This document shows positions 51,887 through 61,453 of a DNA stretch of 64,000 nucleotides, in pieces (position 1 is the first letter of the stretch; every line of letters begins with the position of its first letter). Location of the stretch: positions 1-64,000 of the forward strand of contig JAXGZS010000005.1 in assembly GCA_040776805.1 (NCBI GenBank), written 5' to 3'. The stretch comes from UBA7702 sp040776805. Lineage in GTDB: Bacteria > Bacillota > Dehalobacteriia > UBA7702. Both the position numbers and the translations under genes were made by a program. The notes beneath the pieces were generated by a model. It did not search any database. It saw only the letters and a program-made list of their open reading frames with translations, and was not told the origin of the DNA.

Positions 51887-51915
51887 ATTATAACAGATCG
51901 GGGGGGTGGTGTCAA
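51887..51915 (-). promoter_or_regulatory. consensus promoter TTGACA-N17-TATAAT (antisense)
   Basis: Minus strand TTGACA (51915-51910), 17 bases including a run of C, TATAAT (51892-51887). Both hexamers are perfect. It overlaps the first codons of the small regulator gene on the other strand. Confidence 0.85.
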
Positions 51916-52091
51916 CGACGATTTCAGACGCCCAACGCAGGGCAAAGAATAAATACCAGCTAAAGCTCAAACAATGGCAGGTCAGACTGCAACCCGAATT
52001 GTACGAAAAACTCGAACGCCTCAGAGAATCGAAGAACATATCAAGAAAAGAGCTGTTAGAAGACTATTTAAAACTGAATAAAGAAAATTAA
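51909..52091 (+). CDS. small ribbon-helix-helix-like protein
   Basis: The 60-residue product (one more if the first GTG at 51906 is used) reads STTISDAQRRAKNKYQLKLK then QWQVRLQPELYEKLERLRES and ends with KNISRKELLEDYLKLNKEN. The pattern of a strand VRLQPELYEKLERLRE plus two helices fits a ribbon-helix-helix DNA-binding protein. GGGGGG ahead of the GTG is an unusual ribosome-binding site. It may regulate the adjacent toxin locus or belong to a mobile element. Moderate confidence only. Confidence 0.55.
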   Translation: MSTTISDAQRRAKNKYQLKLKQWQVRLQPELYEKLERLRESKNISRKELLEDYLKLNKEN

Positions 52092-52171
52092 ACAATCCCC
52101 CGCCCCGGCCAAAGTTTGGCGACTTACCGGAACGAGGGACCAACAAAGGCCCCGAAAGGCTTTGCTCTATT

Positions 52172-52200
52172 ATTATAACATTTCTCCTTTCGGCGGTCAA
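52172..52200 (-). promoter_or_regulatory. second consensus minus-strand promoter (TTGACC-N17-TATAAT)
   Basis: TTGACC (52200-52195) and TATAAT (52177-52172) with a 17-base spacer. Its RNA would begin near 52165, contain AAAGCCTTTCGGGGCCTTT and run antisense to the small regulator gene. No open frame follows on this strand, so a small RNA is likely. Confidence 0.6.
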
Positions 52201-52255
52201 GAAAGGAAAGGATATTTTTACATTGGCATACTCAACGAGGAGGGGGAGTCGATAA

Positions 52256-52283
52256 GTCGCGCCCTTCACGGGCGCGTGGATTG
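52256..52283 (+). repeat. solitary type I-C repeat, 3' end lost
   Basis: GTCGCGCCCTTCACGGGCGC followed by GTGGATTG, identical to the main array consensus for 28 bases, then diverging at the final AAAT. It lies 694 bases beyond the array end, in the same orientation. Confidence 0.9.
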
Positions 52284-52531
52284 CTTCCCTATCCTCATTC
52301 CAGGCCGTTATCTTGCGTAATCATTCTCAAAACAGGGATTGGTACAGCACGGTATCGCACGTGAAATGGATTGACTGTAACCGGGCTCATACCAAGTAAG
52401 GCGCACACGCACAAAAAAGAAGCGGCTATCCCGCTTCTTTCTAATTTCTAATCCTATTCATTTCATATTTTCATTTCTATTCGATATTCACATTTTCACA
52501 TTTCCTACCCCATATTCTCTATTTCAATTGT
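52284..52531. other. 248-bp gap with a terminator
   Basis: No gene. Carries the hairpin at 52416-52440; the rest is a run of ATTTC-rich sequence in front of the SH3b gene end. Confidence 0.45.
52416..52440. terminator. hairpin terminator
   Basis: AAAGAAGCGG (52416-52425) pairs with CCGCTTCTTT (52431-52440), flanked by A-run and T-rich sequence, usable on both strands. It lies downstream of the SH3b gene on the minus strand. Confidence 0.75.
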
Positions 52532-53965
52532 TTATTTTGTCAAATATTCTCCTAAAACGTAACCATATTGACCCAAGGATGGAACATAAACGTACCAATA
52601 GGCGCCGCCGGAAGAATCGATGACGTTAACGCTGTCGCCATTATGAATACGGCCGACTTCCGCAGCAGAGAGATTTCCTTCCAACCGCACAGGCAGGTAT
52701 TCGTTGGTTCCCGTGACAGTATACGAATCATAAGCTGTCGGATCGCTCACCGGCTTTTCCGCTTCTTTGGGTTCTTCCTTTTCTGCCGGTTCTTCCGGTT
52801 CCTTTACTTCTTCTTTGGCCTTGGGGTCTTCCGCTGTCAGATAGGAAGCCACCACATAACCATATTGATCAAGGCTGTAGGAATAGACATACCAGAAAGA
52901 GCCGTTGGTCTTTTGAATCAAGCCGACTTTATCGCCGTAATAGAGCTTCCCCCGCAGAGACGCGCCGGAAGAGGGCTCGCTGCGCAAAGACAGATAGGAT
53001 TTGACCCCCTGCACATAGTAATCGCCGACGATGGTTTTATCTTTTGGCTCTTTATAGACTCCCACCACTTTGTTTTTATCATCGGTTAGGTAAGATATTC
53101 TCACATAACCCCGTTCCGCGGAATGATAATCAAAAACATACCAATAAGAATCGTTCGTCTCTTCCAGGATTGAAACTTTGTAACCGTTTTTTAGTTTTGC
53201 CTTGACAACACCGCCGCCATCGGAGTTTTCCCAAAGGGTCAGGCCGTTTTTGGTTTTCGTCACATAGTAGTAGCCCAGAGATTCCTCTTCACCAAATTGA
53301 TTCGCTTTTTGCTCGTAATCAACGGCGTCGATATCGTCGACAAGCTGATCCGCGAGGATATAACCGTAAAGACCGCTGCCATGATCCAAAACATAAACAA
53401 ACTTATAGTTTTCGTCATACAAAAACTCTACGGGATCGCCGTTTTCCAATCGCACAAGTTCCCTGCTTTTGATACTGTTATCCTCAAAAAGGGAGGCGTA
53501 CTCCGCCACGCCGGAAACGTAGTAATAAATGCCGGTGCTTGCCGGCAGTTCCTCTTCTTGATGACGGTCTCTGATCACTGCGGCCAAAGTCATACTTGCG
53601 GCCAACACCAAAATAGCGACGATGGGCAGAAGCGCGTATAATAGGCCTCTTTTATCGCCTTTCTTGGGCTTTTTTCTCACCGGCAGGGGAATGATCGGAA
53701 TCCTCTCCATCTCCTGTGGCGTAAAGGCCGCGTGCTGCTCCGCATCGGGAAGCGCCGTCTCTTCTTCTCCGCGTAAAAGGGCGGCGTCATCTTGGATTTT
53801 TGCGCTGACGTCCTCTTTCAGGACAGGCGAAAAACAATCCTCTTCTATACAGTTTTTCCGAAACAGCGACGCCGCCGAATTGACCTCGGCAATCACGTCT
53901 TTGCTGTGAATAGGGGATGATTTCGGTTGCCCATTTATTCTGTTTTGTTTTTCATTCCGTTCCAT
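52532..53965 (-). CDS. membrane-anchored SH3b-repeat protein
   Basis: The 477-residue product has a polar cytoplasmic N-terminus of about 100 residues, one transmembrane helix (LLYALLPIVAILVLAASMTL, about 110-132) and four bacterial SH3-like units outside. Each unit follows the pattern YYVxG..SxxLxLRxEPSS...G.L..GDKVGLI..TNGSFWYVYSY...GYV.ASYL. The linker before the last is Glu/Pro/Lys-rich. Such proteins bind cell-wall peptides. The ATG at 53965 follows TTGAGGG; a longer open frame upstream is unsupported. It is a paralogue of the 424-residue protein encoded at 54911-56185. Confidence 0.8.
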   Translation of the reverse strand: MERNEKQNRINGQPKSSPIHSKDVIAEVNSAASLFRKNCIEEDCFSPVLKEDVSAKIQDDAALLRGEEETALPDAEQHAAFTPQEMERIPIIPLPVRKKPKKGDKRGLLYALLPIVAILVLAASMTLAAVIRDRHQEEELPASTGIYYYVSGVAEYASLFEDNSIKSRELVRLENGDPVEFLYDENYKFVYVLDHGSGLYGYILADQLVDDIDAVDYEQKANQFGEEESLGYYYVTKTKNGLTLWENSDGGGVVKAKLKNGYKVSILEETNDSYWYVFDYHSAERGYVRISYLTDDKNKVVGVYKEPKDKTIVGDYYVQGVKSYLSLRSEPSSGASLRGKLYYGDKVGLIQKTNGSFWYVYSYSLDQYGYVVASYLTAEDPKAKEEVKEPEEPAEKEEPKEAEKPVSDPTAYDSYTVTGTNEYLPVRLEGNLSAAEVGRIHNGDSVNVIDSSGGAYWYVYVPSLGQYGYVLGEYLTK

Positions 53966-54239
53966 TTTTTCCCTCAAGGGAGTCGGCAAACATACCCACT
54001 GATCGAATCCGCTTCCTTTTCCCTTCGGACATACCGCAAAAAGCACAGGACTCAAACAACTCTTTTGCTGCGCGGCCGGTCTTACCGCATCAGCTTCATA
54101 GAGACGTTCCTTCTCTATTCATATTATAGAAGAGACCGCGAAAAAATGCAATAAAATCAAAATATCATAGCGACTACGGTGTTATGATATGAAGAAACAC
54201 GGCGGAACATAGGATAACCGCCGTGCCGTTTTCCATCCT

Positions 54240-54803
54240 TCAGATTTCTTCCGCCAGAGCGGCGGCACGGGCTTCGCCGTTGGTTTTTGCGATATCCCCC
54301 ACCTCCCGCAGACCGGTGACGTAGACTTCACCAATGGATTCCCATTCTAAATAGGCCAGGGACAAGGCATAGGGAATGCGCACACCGTCAAAGATGGCAG
54401 GGTCGGTCTGATGGGCGCCGCAAATCAGCGCCGCTTGCTTGCCGCTAAGATCAATGGTAATCCCACTGCCGTTGGTTTTTGCGATATAGAATGAAAAGAT
54501 TTTGTCGATGGCGGCTTTTATTTTTGCCGGAAAACTGTACCAGTAAAGAGGAAAAGTAAAAACAACAACGTCCGCTTCAGGCAGTGCCGTCGCGATGATA
54601 TTGAAATCGTCCCCAAAGCAACAGGCCTTTCCTTTTAAGAAGCACTTGCGGCAATCACGACAGCCGCCGATTTCCATTTCCGCGGTGTTGAACATGGTCA
54701 CTCTATGCCCCTTGGCTTCAGCGGCTTCGGTAAACGCTTTGGTCAGCGCCGCCGTATTGCCTTCCCGCTCTATATCCGCTAAAATTACAATATTTTTTGC
54801 CAT
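54240..54803 (-). CDS. NAD(P)H-dependent FMN reductase/flavodoxin-fold protein
   Basis: The 187-residue protein has the flavodoxin-like core: NIVILADIEREGNTAALTKA in place of the usual SxRxxGNT loop, GGCRDCRKCFLKGKACCFGD as the cysteine-rich motif of multimeric FMN reductases in anaerobes, and ADVVVFTFPLYWYSFPAKIK as the FMN-binding P-L-Y-W loop. It likely reduces flavin, quinone or nitro compounds with NAD(P)H. The ATG at 54803 gives the right domain start; upstream in-frame ATGs would add a non-homologous stretch. GGGAGGG lies 11 bases before it. Confidence 0.8.
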   Translation of the reverse strand: MAKNIVILADIEREGNTAALTKAFTEAAEAKGHRVTMFNTAEMEIGGCRDCRKCFLKGKACCFGDDFNIIATALPEADVVVFTFPLYWYSFPAKIKAAIDKIFSFYIAKTNGSGITIDLSGKQAALICGAHQTDPAIFDGVRIPYALSLAYLEWESIGEVYVTGLREVGDIAKTNGEARAAALAEEI

Positions 54804-54870
54804 TGCTTTCTGCCCTCCCATCGTTTCCATTACGCCTCCGGTGACAACGGGACCGTCTGTTGAAAACAGG

Positions 54871-54901
54871 AAAAGTTGGCGGTGAAAGGCCGCCAACTTT
54901 T
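54871..54901 (-). terminator. terminator of the zinc-ribbon SH3b gene
   Basis: AAAAGTTGGCGG and its complement CCGCCAACTTTT with a 7-base loop, 9 bases after the stop codon at 54911 on the minus strand. Confidence 0.85.
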
Positions 54902-54910
54902 CTTTACCTT

Positions 54911-56185
54911 TTATTGTACCAGATAGGCACATTTCACATAGCCGTAAAGGCCGCTATAATAATCATAGACATACCAGAAGGTACCGTTGGTCTTTTCAAT
55001 CACCAGCACCGCATTGCCGTTATACGTTTTGCCGATTTCCACGGCCGAAGAGGAGCTGGGTTCCGAACGGATTGCCAGGTAATTCGTGGTACCGCTGACG
55101 TAATAATCGCCGTAGTAGTCGTAGTAATCACCTTCGTCATAATAATCATCGTAATCATAGTCATAGTCGTAGTAGGGGTATTCGCCGGTCAGATAGGCAC
55201 ATTTGACGTATCCGTAAAGGCCGCTGCTATAATCATAGACATACCAAAAGGTACCGTTGGTCTTTTCAATGACGCCTACGGCGTTGCCATTATACGTTTT
55301 GCCGATTTCCACGGCCGAAGAGGAGCTGGGTTCCGAACGGATCGCCAGGTAATTCGTGGTACCGGTCACGTAATAGGTGGCAATCACCGTCATCGTGTTA
55401 CCCTCGTCGTCTATGGATTCCCCATATTGCACGTCGGCGAAGTTTTCGGTAAGATAGTCGCACAGCACATAGCCACTGTTTCCAGAACCGTAATCATAAA
55501 CATACCAGTATTTGTCGTTTGTTGTCTCCAAAAGGGAAACGACTTCCCCATTATAGAGCTTAACGACGACATTAGCGTCTGAATTCGGCTCTTCCCGTAC
55601 AGAAAGGCTGCTTTTTGTCCCCGTCACATAATAATCCCCCAAAGATTCCATCTCGCTGCCCTCGTCTTCCGGGTAAACGACATTCGCGGCAGAGGCAACC
55701 AATTCCTCGGAGAGCATGTAACCATACTGATGACTCCTGACGTCCATCACATAAACGAACTTAGAATTTTCATCGTAGAAATATTCCACCGGATCACCAT
55801 TCCTGGGCCGCGCCAAAGCCTTGCTGTTGGTATTGGCTTCCTCATAGAGGACGGCATAATCATCGACGCCGGAAACGTAATAGTAGATGCCGGTACTTTC
55901 CGGCACGGCGTTGTCGTTTCCTTTATGAAGGACAACGGCGATGACGGTGATGATCACCGCCAGGAGCAAAACAGAACCGGCAACGATCGCGATGATCAGC
56001 GGCGTCTTGCTTTTCTTTTTTGGCGCCGAGGCGATCGGATTGACCGATACTTGCCCCGAAGGATCGCCTGCGTTGACAAATACTGCTTCTTCCTGTGCCG
56101 CATCTGACGGTTCTCCCAAGGGCTTTCCGCATTTGACGCAAAATTTTCCATCGTTTTCTTGGCCGCATTGAGTACAAACCCACAT
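54911..56185 (-). CDS. zinc-ribbon, membrane-anchored SH3b-repeat protein
   Basis: The 424-residue product starts with a zinc ribbon (MWVCTQCGQENDGKFCVKCG, four cysteines). A linker, one transmembrane helix (about 58-82) and four outside SH3b units follow. The last two units are near copies, each containing TTNYLAIRSEPSSSSAVEIG and then KTYNGNAV.VIEKTNGTFWY; the DNA is also nearly the same, indicating a recent tandem duplication. Between them is a Tyr/Asp tract (YPYYDYDYDYDDYYDEGDYY). It probably senses or binds cell wall. A promoter TTGATA-N17-TATAAT lies at 56239-56267. Confidence 0.8.
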   Translation of the reverse strand: MWVCTQCGQENDGKFCVKCGKPLGEPSDAAQEEAVFVNAGDPSGQVSVNPIASAPKKKSKTPLIIAIVAGSVLLLAVIITVIAVVLHKGNDNAVPESTGIYYYVSGVDDYAVLYEEANTNSKALARPRNGDPVEYFYDENSKFVYVMDVRSHQYGYMLSEELVASAANVVYPEDEGSEMESLGDYYVTGTKSSLSVREEPNSDANVVVKLYNGEVVSLLETTNDKYWYVYDYGSGNSGYVLCDYLTENFADVQYGESIDDEGNTMTVIATYYVTGTTNYLAIRSEPSSSSAVEIGKTYNGNAVGVIEKTNGTFWYVYDYSSGLYGYVKCAYLTGEYPYYDYDYDYDDYYDEGDYYDYYGDYYVSGTTNYLAIRSEPSSSSAVEIGKTYNGNAVLVIEKTNGTFWYVYDYYSGLYGYVKCAYLVQ

Positions 56186-56238
56186 GGCAATGGCCTCCCA
56201 TCAAAAAAATTTTATGATGTTTCTTTGTCTTTATCATG

Positions 56239-56267
56239 ATTATAGATGATCTTATGACAAATATCAA
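56239..56267 (-). promoter_or_regulatory. promoter of the zinc-ribbon SH3b gene
   Basis: Minus strand TTGATA (56267-56262), 17 bases, TATAAT (56244-56239), about 50 bases upstream of the start codon. The rest of the 219-base gap to the tracrRNA is AT-rich without a gene. Confidence 0.7.
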
Positions 56268-56404
56268 CAAAAAAGACAGCAAACCTACAAAAGATACAAT
56301 ATGGTACTAGACTCTATGTCCCTTTTTTGGTACCGAAAAAAGAAAAAAATGCTCGTATATTGATGAGAAATGATATATAATAAAACAAATGAATATGAAT
56401 CCTG

Positions 56405-56530
56405 AATAAAAAAAGAAAGACTTGCCTAAGCAAGCCTGAAAATCCACACAATGTGGAGCCGTTACCGGCGATTTGAATAAATTTTTATTTGAACTCATGG
56501 TGTAATCTCATATGGTAGTCATTTGAGATT
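56405..56530 (-). ncRNA. tracrRNA of the type II-A system
   Basis: On the minus strand the RNA would start near 56530. The anti-repeat (56488-56525) is complementary to 25 consecutive bases of the 36-bp array repeat (core ATGGTGTAATCTCATATGGT, continuing AGTCA), with a bulge, then pairs again at TTTGA. It continues with GCCGGTAACGGC (nexus-like hairpin), CTCCACATTGTGTGGA (second hairpin) and GGCTTGCTTAGGCAAGTC followed by TTTCTTTTTTT (terminator hairpin, 56408-56435). This is the complete layout of a type II tracrRNA. It is divergent from cas9. Confidence 0.9.
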
Positions 56531-56536
56531 AGTATC

Positions 56537-56565
56537 ATTGTAGTGTATTTGAAGGGAGTTGTCAA
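56537..56565 (-). promoter_or_regulatory. tracrRNA promoter TTGACA-N17-TACAAT
   Basis: TTGACA (56565-56560), 17 bases, TACAAT (56542-56537). The -35 box overlaps the ribosome-binding region and lies two bases from the cas9 start codon on the other strand. Confidence 0.85.
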
Positions 56566-56567
56566 GG

Positions 56568-59500
56568 ATGAAAAAAGAATTTGGTGATTATTTTCTCGGT
56601 TTGGATGGTGGCACCGATTCCTTAGGCTGGGCGGTAACTGACGAAAACTACGAATTGCTGAAATTCAACGGCAAAGCCATGTGGGGGGTGCGCCTTTTCG
56701 AAGGTGGTCAAACCGCAGCGGAACGGCGTCTTCACCGTGCCGCCAGGCGCAGGCAGCAGAGGAAAGGACAGCGCACCGCCCTTTTACAGATGCTCTTTGC
56801 GGAGGAAATCAGCAAAGTTGACCCTGGTTTTTTCCTGCGCCTTAAAGAGAGCAACCTGCATGTCGAAGATAAAAGCGTCAGCCAAACCAACGGCTTATTC
56901 TTCGAGGAAGGTTTTACTGACAAGGATTTTTTTGCCGCTTACCCCACGGACTACCATTTAAGAAAGACCTTGATTGAAAACCAACGTCCTCCTTACGACG
57001 TTCGCTTAGTCTATCTGGCTCTCCACCATATTTTAAAGAACCGGGGACACTTTTTATTTCCGGGGCAGTCCTTTAGGAGATCAGCGATTTTGGCAACATC
57101 TTTTCCTCTCTCCTGAATTTCCTGGCAGAGAAGCTATGATGCGGAGTTGGCCTGCTCTGACAGCAAAGAGGTGGCCTCCATTCTGCGCTCCAAAAAAATC
57201 GGCATCAGTGAAAAAAAGAGACAATTGAACCAGCTACTCCATGCTGACAAGAAGCAGGAAAAGGAGTTCATTACCCTAATGTGCGGCGGTAAGGCCAAGT
57301 TTGCGGTGATGTTCCCCGGCTTTGACTTGGAAAGCGCGGAGATTAAGGATCTGACCTTCCAAAGCGAGGCCATGACCGAGAACGAGGATAAGCTGCGGGA
57401 CGCTTTGGGCGAGGATATGGAGTGCATTGAGCGGCTCAAAGCCATTTACGACTGGGCCATGCTAGCAGAGATTCTCAAAGATCAGCCCTACCTCTCCTTT
57501 GCCCGGGTAAAGGATTACGAAAAACACAAGAGCGATCTAAAACGGTTCAAGGAAGCGGTCAAAGCGGAAATTCCCACAAAATACAACGAGTGCTTTCGCA
57601 ACACCACAGTAAAAAATAATTATTGCGCCTATGTTGGTGCCAGCAACGGCAAACAGACAGAGAAAAAATGCACCAGGGAGGACTTCTATCAATACGTCAA
57701 AGGGCTCTTTCCTGTCGATACCGACAGCGAAGATGTTCGTTATCTGCTTTCCGAAGCGGAGAACGGTACCTTACTGCCGCTCCAACGGACCAAAGACAAC
57801 AGCGTTATCCCTTATCAGCTCCATTTAAACGAATTACAGGTCATCCTTCATAACGCATCCTCCTATCTGCCTTTTCTCGACGAAAAGGATGAAAGTGGTT
57901 TCACCGTCAGGGAAAAGATTGAAAGGATTCTGACCTTCCGCATTCCCTATTATGTAGGTCCCCTCAACGACGCCCATAAACAGGAGGACGGAGAAAAGGG
58001 TTTCTGCTGGATCTGTAAACGTTCCGAGGAACCGATCCGTCCCTGGAATTTTGAACAGGTCGTCGACCTGGAGGCCTCAGGGGAAAAATTCATCACCCGT
58101 ATGACGAACAAGTGCACCTATCTGCCTACCGAGGACATTCTGCCAAAACATTCCCTGCTCTACAGCGAGTTTACGGTATGGAATGAGTTGAACAATCTGA
58201 ATATCAACGGAGAAAAGCCGCCGGTGGAGCTAAAGCAACGAATTTTTGATGAGTTATTCTGTACTACAAAAAAAGTTACTCAGAAAAAAATTCGCGATTT
58301 CCTAGTCAGAGAAGGCTGTTACGCAAAAAATGACGACATTGATTTTACCGGCATTGACGGCGATTTCAAATCATCCCTGTCCTCTCTGATCGATTTTAAT
58401 AAAATTCTCGGCGAAAAAAGTCTTCATCGGGCAATGATTGAGAACATTATTCGCTACCTCACCCTTTTCGGCGACGACCGCAAAATGTCGGAGAACAAAA
58501 TCAAAAGGGAGTGCGGTGACAAGTTGACCAAAGAAGAGCTCAAGGCCGTCTGCAATCTCAAATACAGCGGCTGGGGCCGGCTCTCCAGGGCCTTTCTCGA
58601 AGATATCAAGGACGTGGACAAGAGGACCGGGGAACTTCTTTCCATCATCGCCGCTCTGCGCCAGGGAAACCGCAATTTGATGCAGTTGCTGGGCTATGAT
58701 CTCAACTACTTTAGTCTGGTCAAGGAATACAATGACAGGCAATCCCAAGAAATCCCCGAAATCACGCCGGAGATCATGGATGACCTCTACGTTTCTCCCG
58801 CAATCAAGAGAAGCCTTTGGCAGACCCTTACGGTGGCGCAGGAGATCGTCAAAATTACCGGCCACCCGCCGAAAAGGATTTTCGTGGAGATGGCCCGAGG
58901 GGAAGATAAGGAGAAAACCAGAAAGGATTCCCGCAAAAGAAAGCTTCAGGAACTATACAAAGCATGCCAAGGCGAAGAACGTGATTGGGTCAATGAAATC
59001 GGCGCCAAAGAAGAACATGATTTTCGTCAGGATAAGCTCTATCTCTACTATACCCAGATGGGCCGCTGCATGTACACCGGGGAGTGCATCGACTTGAGTG
59101 AACTGTCTCATCAGAGTCTCTATGATATTGACCACATCTATCCCCGCTCCAAAACAAAGGACGATAGTCTGGACAACCGGGTTCTGGTAAAAAAGGGCGT
59201 CAATCTCCATAAATCTGACGTTTACCCGCTGCCCCGGGAAATTCAGTCCCAACAGCATACCTTCTGGAATACCCTTTGGGCGAAAGGTTTCATTTCCAAG
59301 GAGAAATATCATCGCCTGACTCGCACAACACCATTCAGTGATAACGAGCTGACATCCTTTATCAGCCGGCAGTTGGTGGAAACGCGCCAATCCACCAAAG
59401 CCGCTGCCGCCCTCCTTGATAAAATCTACGGGGATCAAACCAGGGTCGTCTACGTAAAGGCAGGAAACATCTCAGACTTTCGCCAAAAATTCGAGATGCT

Positions 59501-60584
59501 CAAGTGCCGGGAAGTCAATGATTTTCATCATGCCAAGGATGCCTATCTGAACATCGTCGTGGGCAATGTTTACGACACCCGCTTCACCCAGAATCCCTAC
59601 AACTACATCAAAAACGCCGCCTACCGCGAATACAGCCTGCCAAGGATGTACGATTTCAACGTGCGGCGTAATGAGCAAAGCGCCTGGGTTACCGGGAAAA
59701 ATGGAACCATTGTGACCGTACGGAAAACCATGGCCAAAAATAATGTGCTCTTTACCCGCCTGGCAACGGCGAGGAAGGGCGTCATATCTGATCAACAAAT
59801 TTTACGGAAAGGCAATGGTCAATTGCCCATCAAAAAGGGGCTGCCCATTGAGAGATACGGCGGATACAATAAGATTAGCGGTGCCTATTTTATTCTGGTA
59901 GAGCATAAAAAGGGGAACAAATGCCAAAGGTCCATTGAAAGCATACCAGTCTACCTGGCCAAACAAATTGAGGAGGATCCTTCCGACCTGATTTCATACT
60001 GTACCGACTCTTTACATCTACAGGAGCCGAAGATTCTAACCTCTAAAATCAAATTCAACGCTCTTTTTGAAATCAACGGTTTTCGCATGCATCTCTCCAG
60101 CCGCACCGGCGGAAGCCTGCGTTTCAAAGGCGCCAACCAGCTAAAAGTCGATCAAAAGGCGGAAAAAACCGTTAGGAATATTTCAAAATACGTTGCCCGC
60201 TGCATAACAGCAAAACGGGAACTGTCCATCACATCCTATGACAATCTATCCGCTGAAGAAAACATCATACTCTATGATCAATTGTTGGAAAAGCTTAAAA
60301 ATTCAATTTATAAGGAAAAGCTCTCGGCTCAGGTCAATACGTTGACTGAAGGGAGGGAAAAGTTTATTAAGCTGGCTATTCCCACCCAGTGCAAGCTCTT
60401 GCTTGAGATTCTGCATCTTTTCCAGTGCAATATTGTATCTGCCAATTTGAAAGCACTCAGTGGGGGCGGACAATGTGGTAATATCGAAATTTCACAGAAT
60501 ATCACAAATTACAGCGGCATCAAAATCATCAACCAATCTCCCACAGGTCTTTTTGAACAGCATATGGACCTGCTTTCGCTATGA
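56568..60584 (+). pseudogene. cas9: Cas9, type II-A, interrupted by two close frameshifts
   Basis: Joined across the lesions the protein is about 1338 residues. RuvC-I is FLGLDGGTDSLGWAV with Asp13, the arginine-rich bridge helix is RRLHRAARRRQQRKGQR, RuvC-II is KRIFVEMARGEDK, HNH is YDIDHIYPRSKTKDDSLDNR, and RuvC-III is HHAKDAYLNIVVGN. All catalytic residues are present. Near 57075 one base is missing after GGGCAGTCCTTT; the shifted frame then reads EISDFGNIFSSLLNFLAEKL; near 57134 the frame returns to YDAELACSDSKE. As written translation stops at 57114. The pair restores the original frame, which leaves open a sequence error. Cas1 follows with a 4-base overlap. Confidence 0.9.
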
Positions 60585-61453
60585 GCTGGCGTACCGTGGT
60601 AATCTCCTCCAGGGCAAAACTGGAATACAAACTGAATTATCTGTTGATCCGCAACGAGGCCGTCACCAAGATCTTCCTCAATGAGATCGCCGTACTTTTG
60701 ATCGAAAGCACGGCGGTCTCCCTGACCACGAGCTTGATCAGTGAATTGACCAAGCGCAAAATCAAGGTCATTTTCTGCGATGAAAAGAGAAATCCTGTTT
60801 CGGAGCTGATACCCTGCTATGGCTGTCACGACGAGGCCGCCAAACTCCGAATCCAGCTGGCCTGGACCCCGGTGACAAAAGAAATGGTCTGGACGGAGAT
60901 CGTGCGTAATAAGATCCATCAGCAAAAGTGCCTTTTGTTAGCGCTGAATCGGGAAGAGGCTAAGCTGCTGGGCGAATACCAGAGGCAGCTTCAAATCGGT
61001 GATACCACCAACCGTGAGGGCCATGCCGCCAAAGTTTACTTCAATGCCCTCTTTGGCAAGGAATTCTCAAGAAATGATGATACCCCTGTTAACGCTGCCC
61101 TCAATTATGGATATAGCATCATCCTATCGACCTTCAACAGGGAAATCGTTGCCAATGGTTACTTGACCCAGCTTGGCCTTTTCCACGACAATACTTTCAA
61201 CCACTTCAACCTCAGCTGCGACTTTATGGAGCCATTTCGCCCTCTTGTCGATCAAATCGTACTGGCCATGGCATTGAACGACTTCTCCTCTGCAGAAAAA
61301 CTCACCCTGGTCAACTTACTGAATCAGTCGGTCATCATCGACGGCAAACAACAGTATATCAACAACGCCATCAAGATATATTGCAAAAGTCTCTTTGTGG
61401 CACTGGAGGAAAGGGATCCGGCGCTGATTCATTTTTACAAAAATGAGCTATAG
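60581..61453 (+). CDS. cas1: Cas1, type II-A
   Basis: The 290-residue integrase starts MSWRTVVISSRAKLEYKLNY, typical for type II Cas1. NREGHAAKVYFNALFGKEF carries the first catalytic Glu, GLFHDNTFNHFNLSCDFMEP the His and downstream Glu/Asp. The ATGA overlap with cas9 couples translation. It is distinct from the type I-C cas1 at 44693 (343 residues), so the locus has its own adaptation set. Confidence 0.96.
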   Translation: MSWRTVVISSRAKLEYKLNYLLIRNEAVTKIFLNEIAVLLIESTAVSLTTSLISELTKRKIKVIFCDEKRNPVSELIPCYGCHDEAAKLRIQLAWTPVTKEMVWTEIVRNKIHQQKCLLLALNREEAKLLGEYQRQLQIGDTTNREGHAAKVYFNALFGKEFSRNDDTPVNAALNYGYSIILSTFNREIVANGYLTQLGLFHDNTFNHFNLSCDFMEPFRPLVDQIVLAMALNDFSSAEKLTLVNLLNQSVIIDGKQQYINNAIKIYCKSLFVALEERDPALIHFYKNEL

